From NCBI GenBank assembly GCA_013388755.1, contig JACAEQ010000012.1, forward strand, positions 1 through 64,000: a stretch of DNA of 64,000 nucleotides, given 5' to 3'. Origin of the DNA: Chloroflexota bacterium (GTDB lineage Bacteria > Chloroflexota > Chloroflexia > Chloroflexales > Roseiflexaceae). A model generated the notes under the pieces. It was not told the DNA's origin. It worked only from the letters and a program-made list of their open reading frames with translations, and did not search any database. Numbering within the stretch: position 1 is the stretch's first letter; each line of letters starts with the position of its first letter. A program made the position numbers and the translations under genes. Below, one piece after another: positions 40,059 through 49,175 of this stretch.

Positions 40059-41045
40059 TTATGCGCCGCCGGCGATCCAGCGCGCTGCATCTCTGGCAAA
40101 GTAGGTAATGATCATATCGGCTCCGGCGCGCCGAATAGCGGTCAGGCTTTCGAGCGCCGCACGGCGTTCGTCGATCCAGCCCTGCTGCGCCGCGGCTTTT
40201 ATCATGGCATACTCGCCGCTTACCTGGTATGCCGCCAGCGGTAGATCGTACCGTTGCCGCACGGCGCTGATGACGTCAAGGTATGCGCCTGCTGGCTTAA
40301 CCATCAGCATATCGGCCCCTTCGGCAACATCGAGCGCCACCTCGCGCATCGCCTCGCGTCCGTTGGCCGGGTCCATCTGGTAGGCGCGGCGGTCGCCGAA
40401 TGCCGGGGTAGACTCGGCTGCCTCACGGAAGGGACCGTAAAACGCCGACGCAAACTTGGCGGCGTATGACAGGATTGCCACCTGATCGTGACCGGCGGCG
40501 TCAAGCGCGGCACGAATCGCTGCAACCTGGCCGTCCATCATAGCGCTGGGCGCGACAATATCTGCGCCGGCATCGGCGTAGGCCACGGCACAGCGCGCAA
40601 GCAATTCGAGCGTCGGGTCATTCAGCACATCACCGCTGCCGGGCGCATCGGCCAGGACACCACAGTGACCATGGCTTGTATACTCGCACAGGCAGACATC
40701 AGCAATAACGGCCAGATCCGGCGCATACTGCTTGATTGCACGGATCGCCTGCGGCACGGGCCCGGTTGCATCCCAGCCGCTGCTGCCGGTTACATCTTTG
40801 TGCGCTGGAATGCCGAACAGCAACACCGCCGGTATCTTGAGTTCCATCAATGCATCGAGCTCGCTGGTGAGCCGGTCAACCGAGCGCTGCGCCTGGCCGG
40901 GCATCGAGCCAATGGGACGGACGATTCCGCTGCCGTCGGCGACAAACAACGGCGCTATCAGATCATCAACGGTGAGTGTCGTCTCGCGCACCATCTGGCG
41001 CAGGGCTGGTGTACGGCGCAACCGTCGCGGTCGCCGGGTAAGCAT
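40059..41045 (-). CDS. hemB: porphobilinogen synthase (delta-aminolevulinate dehydratase)
   Basis: A 328-residue TIM-barrel enzyme condensing two aminolevulinates to porphobilinogen. The Schiff-base lysines lie in [17 protein letters not shown] (about 199) and [12 protein letters not shown] (about 251). The metal site [16 protein letters not shown] has three cysteines, the zinc-dependent form, unlike the magnesium-only enzymes of many phototrophs. It is the second-last gene of the operon, 22 bp after hemD. Confidence 0.96.
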   Translation of the reverse strand: MLTRRPRRLRRTPALRQMVRETTLTVDDLIAPLFVADGSGIVRPIGSMPGQAQRSVDRLTSELDALMELKIPAVLLFGIPAHKDVTGSSGWDATGPVPQAIRAIKQYAPDLAVIADVCLCEYTSHGHCGVLADAPGSGDVLNDPTLELLARCAVAYADAGADIVAPSAMMDGQVAAIRAALDAAGHDQVAILSYAAKFASAFYGPFREAAESTPAFGDRRAYQMDPANGREAMREVALDVAEGADMLMVKPAGAYLDVISAVRQRYDLPLAAYQVSGEYAMIKAAAQQGWIDERRAALESLTAIRRAGADMIITYFARDAARWIAGGA

Positions 41046-41067
41046 GGAGGGGTTCCTTTCGTAAACA

Positions 41068-41856
41068 TCAGTGAAGCAACCGCCGCTGCAGCGCCTCTAC
41101 CAGCGCTGCGATCATACCTTCCGCCGTCGGCACCGGTGCACGGGCGCTAACGACCAGGCCTTCTTTTTCCAGCGCACGCGCCGTTGCAGGACCGATCGCT
41201 ACAAGTGCGGCGCCGGCGAGCAAATCACGTGCTGTCTGCCGGTCAATGCCGAGGCGTTCACATCCATCGAGCATATAGCGCAATGTTGACGGGCTACTGA
41301 AGACCACCGCATCCAGCGCGCGCGCGCGGAGCGGCGCGAGCAGGCGTTGCACACCGGGGCCGGGAACCGTCCGGTAGGCAATGACGACATCAACCACCGC
41401 TCCGCGCGCGCGCAGGCCGGCCGCCAGCGTCTCACGCGCAATGTCGGCCAACGGGAGGAGTACGCGCGCCCCGGCCATCTCTCCCAGTTCAGCGAGCAAC
41501 CCTTCCGCGTGCTGTTCCGCCGGCAGAAGGTCCACGCAACCACCACAGGCCTCAATGGCAGCGGCGGTTGCCTTCCCGACCGCTGCCACGCGCATATGCG
41601 TAGGCAGTGGCCACGCCTTCCGGGCCGACAGCGCCTCAACTGCTGCGGCGCTGGTGATCATGAGCCAGTCATACCGATCAAGATCGCGCAGCGCCGCGTC
41701 AAGCGGTGCCGGGTCATCCGGCGGGGCATAGGCGATGGTGGGGCATACCAGCACCTCGGCGCCACACGCACGTATTGCCGCTGCAAATCCCTCGGCGCGC
41801 TCGGCAGCGCGAGTAATGGCAATCCGTTTACCCTGTAATGAGCCGGTCGGTTCCAC
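41068..41856 (-). CDS. hemD: uroporphyrinogen-III synthase
   Basis: A 262-residue two-lobed enzyme that cyclises hydroxymethylbilane with inversion of ring D. The family diverges widely. Recognisable parts are [16 protein letters not shown] at the start, [40 protein letters not shown] and [16 protein letters not shown] in the second lobe. The start is GTG 41856 with GAGGAAG upstream. Its position between hemC and hemB supports the call. Confidence 0.92.
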   Translation of the reverse strand: MEPTGSLQGKRIAITRAAERAEGFAAAIRACGAEVLVCPTIAYAPPDDPAPLDAALRDLDRYDWLMITSAAAVEALSARKAWPLPTHMRVAAVGKATAAAIEACGGCVDLLPAEQHAEGLLAELGEMAGARVLLPLADIARETLAAGLRARGAVVDVVIAYRTVPGPGVQRLLAPLRARALDAVVFSSPSTLRYMLDGCERLGIDRQTARDLLAGAALVAIGPATARALEKEGLVVSARAPVPTAEGMIAALVEALQRRLLH

Positions 41857-41891
41857 GGTGCTTCCTCGGCGAGTGGCAGCGTTCCTGGAGC

Positions 41892-42806
41892 TTACGCTAC
41901 AGCCAGCAGCGCCCGCCCGCCAGAATCAAGCAGTTCATCAGCCAGCGCCGCCCCGAGTCTGGATGGTTCGGAAGCCGGGCCGCGGCGCCGGCCACGCACC
42001 AGACGCCCATCACGCGTCCCGATCATGCCGTCGAGGATGAGTTCCTCGCCTTCGAGACGCGCCAGCGCGCCAACCGGTACCTGGCAGCCACCACCGATCC
42101 GCGCAAGAAACGCGCGTTCAACAGTGATTGCCAGGCGGGCCGCCGGATCCTCCAGCGGCGCCAGCCGTTGCAGCACGCGATTGTCACCGGCGCGTGCCTC
42201 AATGCCGATCACCCCCTGCCCGACTGCCGGGATCATGACATCTGGTTCGATCAACTCGGTGATGACACTCTCAAGACCCAGGCGTACCAGCCCGGCGGCT
42301 GCCAGCACAATAGCATCATACTGACCATCGTGCAATTTGCGCAGGCGCGTGTCAACGTTGCCGCGCAGATCCAGAATATCGAGGTCGGGACGCATCGAAC
42401 GCAGCTGGCACGCGCGGCGCAGGCTACTGGTGCCGATGCGTGCGCCGCGCGGCAGCGTCGCGAGGGTTGCGCCGGAACGCGCAACCAGTGCATCGCGCGG
42501 ATCAGCGCGACGCGGACACGCAGCCAGCGTCATGTCGGGTGGCAACTCCGACGGGAGATCCTTTGCGCTATGTACCGCCAGGTCAACCCTCCCTGCGCGC
42601 ATCGCTTCTTCGATCTCAACCACAAACAACCCTTTGTCACCAATCGCGTTCAGCGGGCGGTCGAGAATGATGTCGCCCCTGGTCGTAATGTGCTCCACGG
42701 CGACAGTGAGGTCAGGATGCACAACCTGCAACCTGTCGCGGATCATGTGAGTCTGAACCAGCGCGAGCTTGCTGGATCGCGTGCCGATGGTCAGTATCGC
42801 CTTCAT
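41892..42806 (-). CDS. hemC: porphobilinogen deaminase (hydroxymethylbilane synthase)
   Basis: A 304-residue enzyme assembling four porphobilinogens. ILTIGTRSSKLALVQT opens the protein. The catalytic Asp lies in VDLAVHSAKDLPSEL (Asp about 82), the substrate-binding arginines in IGTSSLRRACQL, and the dipyrromethane cofactor is attached to Cys in GGGCQVPVGA (about 240). Its start overlaps the hemH stop by 4 bp, indicating translational coupling. Confidence 0.96.
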   Translation of the reverse strand: MKAILTIGTRSSKLALVQTHMIRDRLQVVHPDLTVAVEHITTRGDIILDRPLNAIGDKGLFVVEIEEAMRAGRVDLAVHSAKDLPSELPPDMTLAACPRRADPRDALVARSGATLATLPRGARIGTSSLRRACQLRSMRPDLDILDLRGNVDTRLRKLHDGQYDAIVLAAAGLVRLGLESVITELIEPDVMIPAVGQGVIGIEARAGDNRVLQRLAPLEDPAARLAITVERAFLARIGGGCQVPVGALARLEGEELILDGMIGTRDGRLVRGRRRGPASEPSRLGAALADELLDSGGRALLAVA

Positions 42807-43738
42807 GCTTTTTTCGCGGCGCCGATAATATCGGCCAGGACGGCCACAAACTCGTCGTCCGCATTCGGCATACGGATGCGACGCAGTTCGATTCCCAGTT
42901 CAGCGGCCTTCTCCTGCGCCTCATGGTCAATGTCCCACAACACTTCGAGATGATCGGCAACGAAGCCAAACGGCGCGCTGACCACGGCGCGCACGCCTTC
43001 GCCGTGCAACTCCTCCAGGTAATCGAGAATATCGGGGCCGAGCCAGGGTTCACCGCTCATACCGGCGCTCTGATAGCACAGACGCCAGTCGGCCAGTCCG
43101 AGCAGACTGGCGATACCCATCGCACTCTCGCGGAGCTCTGCAGGGTACGGGTCGCTCCACGCAAGGATGCGCTCGGGAAGGCTATGGGCACTGAACAGCA
43201 CCAGCGCCACGTTGTGCATATCTGGCGGAAGTTCTGCACGCGCCGCAACGATCCGGTCAGCAATGAGCCGGCGGAAACCCGGGTGATCGTGCCAGCGCTC
43301 GATGAATGTCACCTGAAGCGGCTGGTCAAGCGCCGCATTCGCCTGGTCAAGGTAGGCACGGTAACCACCTACGCTCATCTTCGAGTAGTGCGGCGCCAGC
43401 ACCAGTGCGACGACATCCCGGATGCCTGCAGCAGCGATCTGTGGGACGGTCTCGGCAATGAACGGATGCCAGTGTTTCATGCCGACGAAGAGGCGATACT
43501 GCCCTGGCGCTTCAGCATCGAGGCGCGCCTGGAGCCTGTCGGCTGTGGCAAAGGTCAGGTCCTTCAGCGGCGTGCGGCCACCAACCAGCCGGTAGCGCTC
43601 ACGCAGGTTTGCCAGCGCTTCAGGTGATGGCGGTCGGCCACCGCGAATGTGCGTGAAATATGGCTCAATATCATCAAGGCTCTCAGGCGTGCCATAGGCA
43701 AGCAAGAGGATGCCAGTCGGAGGCGAAGAACTGGTCAT
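42803..43738 (-). CDS. hemH: ferrochelatase, probably coproporphyrin type
   Basis: A 311-residue enzyme inserting iron into the porphyrin. [22 protein letters not shown] and the metal-site histidine region [12 protein letters not shown] (about 180) are typical, followed by [15 protein letters not shown] and [17 protein letters not shown] with the catalytic Glu. Because HemQ is encoded in the same operon, the substrate is expected to be coproporphyrin III (CpfC role) rather than protoporphyrin IX; that is inference from pathway logic. It overlaps hemE by 4 bp. Confidence 0.94.
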   Translation of the reverse strand: MTSSSPPTGILLLAYGTPESLDDIEPYFTHIRGGRPPSPEALANLRERYRLVGGRTPLKDLTFATADRLQARLDAEAPGQYRLFVGMKHWHPFIAETVPQIAAAGIRDVVALVLAPHYSKMSVGGYRAYLDQANAALDQPLQVTFIERWHDHPGFRRLIADRIVAARAELPPDMHNVALVLFSAHSLPERILAWSDPYPAELRESAMGIASLLGLADWRLCYQSAGMSGEPWLGPDILDYLEELHGEGVRAVVSAPFGFVADHLEVLWDIDHEAQEKAAELGIELRRIRMPNADDEFVAVLADIIGAAKKA

Positions 43739-44787
43739 ATCGTTCGTTCCACTGAATACTCATGCACAAACTCGGCGAGACGGCGCACGGTATCAACCGG
43801 CGTTTCCGGAACGATGCCATGGCCCAGGTTGAAGATGTGCCCGGCGCGACCTGCGGCACGATCGAGAATATCGGCGGCGCGGCGACGCACCTCGGGCCAG
43901 GGGGCCAGGAGCACGTGCGGATCAAGATTGCCCTGTACTGCGACTCCCGGGCCGAGCTGTGCCCATCCCTCATCCAGCGTAATGCGCCAGTCGAGGCCGA
44001 TGACGTCTGCGCCGGTCTGGCGCAGCAGGCCGGACATTCCCCCAAGATCGACGCCGAAATAGATCATCGGCGGTGCCGGATCGCGGGCGAACCCTGCCCG
44101 CACCGTGGCAATGCACCGTTGCACGAACGGCAGCACATACTCGGCATAATCACCTGGTGCCAGCGCACCGGCCCAGCTGTCGAAGATCTGCACCGCGTCG
44201 GCACCAGCCTCGATCTGAGCGATCAGGTATGCACTCACGAGGCCCGTCAGGCGGTCCATCAGGGCGCGCCACGCCTCCGGCTCGGTATACATCAGCACCT
44301 TGGTGCGGCGGTAGTCACGCGACGACCCTCCTTCGATCGCATAGGCCGCAAGGGTAAATGGCGCACCGCTGAAGCCAATCAATGGAACCTTTCCCGACAG
44401 GTCACGTTTGACCAGGCGAATGGCATCAAGCGTGTAAGCAACCGTCTCTCGCGGATCGGCATCGTGCAATGCGGCAATGTCGCCCGGAGCACGCAACGGG
44501 TTGTGGATGACCGGTCCCTCACCGTGCTCATACGTCAGGCGGAGACCAGCTCCTTCCAGCAGCGGCAGAATGTCGGCGAAAACAATGGCGGCATCAACCG
44601 CAAACGCGCGCACCGGTTGCAGTGTTACTTCAGCCGCCAGTTCAGGCGTCTTGACCATCTGGAGAAAGCCGTAGCGCTCGCGCACCGCCCGGTATTCCGG
44701 CATATAACGCCCCGCCTGGCGCATGAACCAGACCGGCGTCACATCGGTACGCTCACGGCGGCATGCCGCCAGAAAACGATAATGCAT
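43735..44787 (-). CDS. hemE: uroporphyrinogen decarboxylase
   Basis: A 350-residue TIM-barrel enzyme removing four carboxyls to give coproporphyrinogen III. The signature [16 protein letters not shown] (about 18-33) is intact, as are [12 protein letters not shown] (catalytic Asp), [18 protein letters not shown] and the [14 protein letters not shown] motif near the C-terminus. It lies 6 bp after hemQ and overlaps hemH. Confidence 0.96.
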   Translation of the reverse strand: MHYRFLAACRRERTDVTPVWFMRQAGRYMPEYRAVRERYGFLQMVKTPELAAEVTLQPVRAFAVDAAIVFADILPLLEGAGLRLTYEHGEGPVIHNPLRAPGDIAALHDADPRETVAYTLDAIRLVKRDLSGKVPLIGFSGAPFTLAAYAIEGGSSRDYRRTKVLMYTEPEAWRALMDRLTGLVSAYLIAQIEAGADAVQIFDSWAGALAPGDYAEYVLPFVQRCIATVRAGFARDPAPPMIYFGVDLGGMSGLLRQTGADVIGLDWRITLDEGWAQLGPGVAVQGNLDPHVLLAPWPEVRRRAADILDRAAGRAGHIFNLGHGIVPETPVDTVRRLAEFVHEYSVERTI

Positions 44788-44793
44788 CGTAAC

Positions 44794-45489
44794 TCATCCA
44801 ATCAGGGCCAGCGCCTCGCGCAACGGCCGGTGAATCGCGGTAATGATCGGTGTGTCGCGCAACGTGTAGCGGCGCGCTTCGGTGGCGCGGAGATCGGTCA
44901 CCAGCTGGCTGAAGCGCGGCAGGTCTTCGGTCTCATACGCCACGACAAACTCCTGGTCATCAATGCCGGTGGCATACAGCAGCACCTGGCGAATGTCGGC
45001 ATACTCATGGCCGACGCGCATATGTTCGTTCATCATGCCCTGGCGCGCGTCGCGGCTCATCAGATACCAGTCGGTCGTCTTGCTGAACGGGTAGACAATC
45101 AGGTATGTCTGGCGATCATCAAGATCGATCGCCTGCTCCTGGGTGGTCGGTCGGCGGGTGTAGGTGGATGGACGGGTGTAGCCGAAGAGCTGGTACGTAA
45201 TTTCACAGTAGCTACCCATACCACTCGTGAGCAGGCGCGCCGTCATCTCCTGCATGCCTTTTGGATCGATGCCACGCCGCCAGAGAAGCAGATCGACACC
45301 GATCTTCATGCCGATACCGCTGTAGGCCCAGGTGGTAATATCCGGAGCATAGTTGTCGAGCACACCGGCGAATATCTCTCGTCCATCGGCGCGCCCGGCC
45401 TGCGCCATGCGACGCCAGGCAGGGTCGACTTTGAAAGCCGTGAACTGGACAAACCACGGAACGGCAGGTGCTTCGTACTGCGCCTGCAT
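44794..45489 (-). CDS. hemQ: coproheme decarboxylase (HemQ/ChdC), chlorite-dismutase family
   Basis: A 231-residue member of the chlorite dismutase family. It carries YLIVYPFSKTTDWYLMS (conserved Tyr and Lys of HemQ, about 128-144) and RQGMMNEHMRVGHEY with the proximal heme-ligand histidine (about 155-162). HemQ oxidatively decarboxylates coproheme to heme b, the final step of the coproporphyrin-dependent route. The distal arginine that marks true chlorite dismutases was not recognised. Its place between hemA and hemE in a heme operon strongly favours HemQ. Confidence 0.9.
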   Translation of the reverse strand: MQAQYEAPAVPWFVQFTAFKVDPAWRRMAQAGRADGREIFAGVLDNYAPDITTWAYSGIGMKIGVDLLLWRRGIDPKGMQEMTARLLTSGMGSYCEITYQLFGYTRPSTYTRRPTTQEQAIDLDDRQTYLIVYPFSKTTDWYLMSRDARQGMMNEHMRVGHEYADIRQVLLYATGIDDQEFVVAYETEDLPRFSQLVTDLRATEARRYTLRDTPIITAIHRPLREALALIG

Positions 45490-45621
45490 GGGCGTGGACT
45501 CCTTTCTATCGTGCGATCAGGGCAGGCTCGCGAATCAGGTGCTCCTTTTCAGGTAGCACGAGTTACATGGTTGCCATCTCTCGCGGCGCGCACCTGGCTC
45601 GTTTGCCTTCGGCAGAGCAAT

Positions 45622-46908
45622 TCAATGGGAATTGGCATAACCGGTATACGTGTCTTCCGGCAACGGCGCGATATTAAACAGGCGCCGCACTGCGGTCAGC
45701 AGTTCGCCTCCGCCGTCTGGATCGCGTAGCGCAACGATAGGCTCATGCAGCAACTTGTTGATGATAGCCGAGCTGAGCGCCACAACCGTATCGCGCTGTT
45801 GGGACGACAGTTCGGGGCAGCGCGCCAGCGCCCGTCGAATCTCGGCGTCACGGATCGCCTCGGCGCGTTCACGCAGGGCGCGGATCGTTGGCACCACCTG
45901 CTGGATGGCCCACCATTCCATAAACTTTGCCACCGCCTCATCGACCAGCGCCTCGGCGCGTTGCATTTCTGCCGCGCGAGTCGCACGGTTTGCGCTGCAT
46001 ACTGGTTCGAGCGCATCAACATCAAATAGTTGTACGCCGGGGATGCCGGCTACCTCCTGGTCAATGTCCCGCGGAACCGCCAGATCGAAGAGCAACAGCG
46101 GTGTGGCGCGTCCTGCCGCGGCGTGCACCACGGCATGCATTGGGATGACGATGCCCGGCGCGGCAGTGCAACTCAACACCATATCGCTGCCCGCCAGTGC
46201 GCCTTCCAGTTCGCTGAACGGTCGCCAGGCAACACCATAGCGTTGCGCCAGGGTCGCCGCCCGTTCATCGGTGCGATTCACCACCGTGATCGCGGCGCCC
46301 GCCTCGACGTGCAGATGCTTCAATGCCAGTTCGGCCATGCGACCCGCGCCCACGATCAGGATGCGCCCGCGCGCCAGCAAGCCAGGGAAGTGGCGCGCCA
46401 GATCGATTGCCACCGACACGACCGATACACGTCCGGCGGCAATACCCGTCTGCGTGCGCACATGTTTGCCGGCAGCCAGTGCGCCATGAAGCACGCGGTG
46501 CAGCACCGGGCCAACCGTCCCGGCCGCGTGCGCAATCGCGAGGGCTTCTTTCAACTGGCCGACGATCTGGTTTTCACCCAGCACCATCGAATCAAGGCCA
46601 GCTGCCAGGCGGTAGAGGTGACGCACCACCGCAGCATCCTGATGAACATACAGCGACGAGGCGAAAGCCGTCTCACTTATGCCACGCTGAGCTGCCAGAA
46701 AGGATGAAAGCGCGCCCTCGCCGGAGACCCTATCGTGCGTCACGGCACAGACCTCGACCCGGTTACACGTCGAAAGAATGAACCCCTCATCGACGCGCGC
46801 GTGGAGCGCAAGCAGCGCTTCGGGCAATTCGCCCAGCCCAAAGGCCAGGCGCTCACGCACGGTCACTGGCGTGTTGCGCTGGTGAACACCGATCAGGGTG
46901 AGCTGCAT
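45622..46908 (-). CDS. hemA: glutamyl-tRNA reductase
   Basis: A 428-residue enzyme reducing glutamyl-tRNA(Glu) to glutamate 1-semialdehyde, the committed step of C5-pathway tetrapyrrole synthesis. The catalytic Cys is in ILSTCNRVEVCA (about 48), GLDSMVLGENQIVGQ follows, the NADPH Rossmann motif is ILIVGAGRMAELALKHL (about 184-200), and a C-terminal dimerisation helix bundle closes the chain. It lies 15 bp after the regulator and 132 bp before hemQ, the longest gap within the operon. Confidence 0.96.
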   Translation of the reverse strand: MQLTLIGVHQRNTPVTVRERLAFGLGELPEALLALHARVDEGFILSTCNRVEVCAVTHDRVSGEGALSSFLAAQRGISETAFASSLYVHQDAAVVRHLYRLAAGLDSMVLGENQIVGQLKEALAIAHAAGTVGPVLHRVLHGALAAGKHVRTQTGIAAGRVSVVSVAIDLARHFPGLLARGRILIVGAGRMAELALKHLHVEAGAAITVVNRTDERAATLAQRYGVAWRPFSELEGALAGSDMVLSCTAAPGIVIPMHAVVHAAAGRATPLLLFDLAVPRDIDQEVAGIPGVQLFDVDALEPVCSANRATRAAEMQRAEALVDEAVAKFMEWWAIQQVVPTIRALRERAEAIRDAEIRRALARCPELSSQQRDTVVALSSAIINKLLHEPIVALRDPDGGGELLTAVRRLFNIAPLPEDTYTGYANSH

Positions 46909-46923
46909 ACCTGAATTCCTCGA

Positions 46924-47538
46924 CTACTGTTGCTCATAACCGTCAATCGCGCCGAGCAGTATGGCGTCCATAAAGCGATCAATGCGCATATGGAGTGAGG
47001 CTGCCTGGTCAATGTCGTTCGGTTGCGCGATCCCGGGAACCGGGAGAGCCAGGCGCGAAAACGAACGACGAAAGAACAGAAACGCCTCGACTGTATCGTG
47101 CATGCTCAGGCCGGCCTCGCGGGTCTCACGGCCGTAGCTGCTGCCGACGGTTCGCGCTTCATTGAGGAAGCGGGCATCCTCTTCGTGACGATTGATATAC
47201 TGAATGAGCAAGCCGAGCAGGCGCTGCCCAAGGCCACGCATGCGGTCGGTATCGGAACGGGTCACGAAGCGCGTATGCCAGTTGGCGCGCGACATTGCAT
47301 GGGCATCGAACTGGAGCAGTGGGGATGCAGGCGCAGGTGTGCTTCCGTGGATCTGTGCAGCATCAAGGTGCTGCAGACCGGCGCGTGAAAAGCGCCGGTG
47401 TCCACCGAGGGTGCGCTTCATCGGCACCTTGCCGGCATCGCCCCAGCGCCGCAAAGTTGAGGCCGCGACCCCGAGCAGTGCACTGGCCTCGGCCAGTGAG
47501 AGCCAGTCGTCTGACGTTGGATCAGAATTGGTGATCAT
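46924..47538 (-). CDS. MerR/excisionase-type HTH regulator with helical sensor-like domain, inside the heme operon
   Basis: A 204-residue regulator. The N-terminal winged HTH has LSLAEASALLGVAASTLRRWGDAGKVPM and TLGGHRRFSRAGLQHL (residues 13-60). After a linker, residues about 100-200 are predicted helical (RMRGLGQRLLGLLIQYIN, then YGRETREAGLSMHDTVEAFLFFRRSF) and resemble the N-terminal helical domain of RsbRD/PucR-type sensors. ATG 47538 overlaps the hemY stop (ATGA) and hemA follows at 15 bp, so it is cotranscribed with heme genes. It is an attractive candidate for a heme- or precursor-responsive regulator of this operon, which is inference. Confidence 0.75.
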   Translation of the reverse strand: MITNSDPTSDDWLSLAEASALLGVAASTLRRWGDAGKVPMKRTLGGHRRFSRAGLQHLDAAQIHGSTPAPASPLLQFDAHAMSRANWHTRFVTRSDTDRMRGLGQRLLGLLIQYINRHEEDARFLNEARTVGSSYGRETREAGLSMHDTVEAFLFFRRSFSRLALPVPGIAQPNDIDQAASLHMRIDRFMDAILLGAIDGYEQQ

Positions 47539-49013
47539 AATGATGATCCAGCTACAGCATGGGCCGCAGACACCACCATCAGCGCCTTGCGTGCCGCCTC
47601 GCGCCCCTGTTTGATGCAATCAGGAACGCCAACGCCGCGATATGCCGCGCCAGCCAGGAACAACCCTTCGGGACAGAGTCGCTCGAGAGCCTCGATGTGC
47701 CCCAGATGACCCACATCATACTGGGGGTTACCATTAGGCCAGCGATAGACTCGCGACAGCACCGGCTCGGCAGAAACGCCAAATATCTCGCGAATCTCGG
47801 TTCGCGCCAGTGCCACCAGTTCGTCGTCCTCGCGCGCCGGCAATTCCGGACGGCGCGATCCGCCAACGAAGCAACGCAACAGGAGAAACTCATCGGGAGC
47901 GCGGTGGCGAAACTTGACCGACGACAACGTGCAGGCATTGATCTGGCGTTGCTCACCACGTGGAATCACGAGCCCGTAGCCATCCAGCAGATTGCCGGTA
48001 TCGGCGCGCCGGTATACGAACGAGACAGTAGCCGTCGAAACATAGCGAATGGCGCGCAAGGCAGCCGCCAGCTCAGGAAAGCCCGGCGCAGTCAGGTCGG
48101 CTGCGACAAAGGACGGAGTGGCAAGAATGACCGCATCGGCATCCAGCGCCGTACCATCATCGAGGCACAGATGATACGGTCGAGCGGCAGCCGGCCGGTG
48201 CGCCAGGGTCACCACCGTGGAGCCGGTGAAGATACGCGCGGTCAGGCGTTGCTCAAGGCGTTCAACGAGCGCACTCATCCCGTTGCGCAAGGTCATGAAT
48301 GGCGACTGGTGGGCGGATGGCTCCCTGGGCGCATTGCGCCGCGCAGCGAGCATGCCGCGGATCAGGCTGCCGTAACGCTTCTCGAGGTCGCGGAAGCGCG
48401 GAAACGTCGCCATGATACTCTGGCGTTCGCACTCGGCGCTATGGATGCCGGAGAGGATCGGTTCGGCCAGGCGATCGAGCGCCTCAGTGCCCAGGCGGCG
48501 CCGGATGAAATCCGCCAGCGTCTCATCACCATCATCGCGGCGCGCCGGTACAACCAGATCGAGCACCATGCGCAATTTACCAAGTGGCGAGATCAGGGGC
48601 GAAAACGCAAAGGGAGCAATGCGTGTCGGGACAATGAGCAGCATCCCTTCGGGGAGTGGCTGCGGTCGGCCACGTACCAGCACCCAGGTGGTACGTCGCA
48701 TTGGCGAGGCAACCATCAACTCGTCACCCAGGCCAAGCTCGCGCGCCAGTTCAGCGGCCCATGGCTTTTGCGCCATAAATGAATCTGGCCCACCCTCGAT
48801 CAGAAACGGCCCGCTATGTTCCGTGACAATCTTTCCCCCCAGACGCGGTTCGCGCTCGATCAGCGTTACCGCTACCGGCGGCGCGGCAGAGTGCGTACTA
48901 CGACCGAGTTCATAAGCCGCGCTCAGACCGCTGATCCCACCGCCAACCACCACAATGTGCGGCAGAGCGTCAGGGGGCATCGTCGCCACCGACGATGGAG
49001 GCGTCGTGATCAT
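47535..49013 (-). CDS. hemY: (copro)porphyrinogen oxidase, HemY/CgoX type
   Basis: A 492-residue FAD enzyme. The dinucleotide motif VVVGGGISGLSAAYELGR is near residue 21-38, LIEREPRLGGKIVTE follows, and the chain closes with LFLAGAAYRGVGVPDCIKQGREAA, the second FAD signature. GGPDSFM and the ILSGIHSAE segment are typical of oxygen-dependent HemY. Given HemQ, coproporphyrinogen III is its likely substrate (CgoX). ATG 49013 lacks a close Shine-Dalgarno (GAGGAG is about 24 bases away), so ATG at codon 12 may be used. It is the first gene of the heme operon. Confidence 0.93.
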   Translation of the reverse strand: MITTPPSSVATMPPDALPHIVVVGGGISGLSAAYELGRSTHSAAPPVAVTLIEREPRLGGKIVTEHSGPFLIEGGPDSFMAQKPWAAELARELGLGDELMVASPMRRTTWVLVRGRPQPLPEGMLLIVPTRIAPFAFSPLISPLGKLRMVLDLVVPARRDDGDETLADFIRRRLGTEALDRLAEPILSGIHSAECERQSIMATFPRFRDLEKRYGSLIRGMLAARRNAPREPSAHQSPFMTLRNGMSALVERLEQRLTARIFTGSTVVTLAHRPAAARPYHLCLDDGTALDADAVILATPSFVAADLTAPGFPELAAALRAIRYVSTATVSFVYRRADTGNLLDGYGLVIPRGEQRQINACTLSSVKFRHRAPDEFLLLRCFVGGSRRPELPAREDDELVALARTEIREIFGVSAEPVLSRVYRWPNGNPQYDVGHLGHIEALERLCPEGLFLAGAAYRGVGVPDCIKQGREAARKALMVVSAAHAVAGSSL

Positions 49014-49029
49014 GGACGCACCAGATTCT

Positions 49030-49084
49030 AGTCAAATCTCCTCAAATCTGCGCTAACTATAGTAGATTCAAAAGGTAAAGTCAA
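49030..49084 (-). promoter_or_regulatory. heme operon promoter with tandem-repeat operator candidate
   Basis: On the minus strand TTGACT (49084-49079), 17 bp, TATAGT (49061-49056). From the expected start site onwards lie two direct repeats AGATTTGA spaced 10 bp apart (within 49049-49030), one helical turn, which suggests a dimer-binding operator. A GTAAA...TTTAC inverted repeat overlaps the -35 box. All are candidate sites for the cotranscribed MerR-type regulator. Confidence 0.75.
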
Positions 49085-49119
49085 GGTTTACAAAAGTGAT
49101 GCATGCAGTACACAAAGCA

Positions 49120-49146
49120 TACAGGGCGAGGAAGCCTCACCCTGTA
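49120..49146 (-). terminator. terminator after tyrS
   Basis: Twelve-base stem TACAGGGTGAGG-CTT-CCTCGCCCTGTA read on the minus strand (one G-U pair, mispaired on the other strand), followed by TGCTTTGTG. It separates tyrS from the heme operon promoter. Confidence 0.6.
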
Positions 49147-49175
49147 CAACAGATCACCTGCACCTATGTGAGGGA

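Noticed and set aside
44794-45489. True chlorite dismutase
   Set aside because: The heme-operon context and HemQ-type Tyr/Lys motif point to coproheme decarboxylase, and the distal Arg hallmark was not found.
43762-45729. 655-codon plus-strand frame opposite hemE, hemQ and the end of hemA
   Set aside because: Three well-conserved heme genes occupy the other strand; this frame is a codon-bias shadow.
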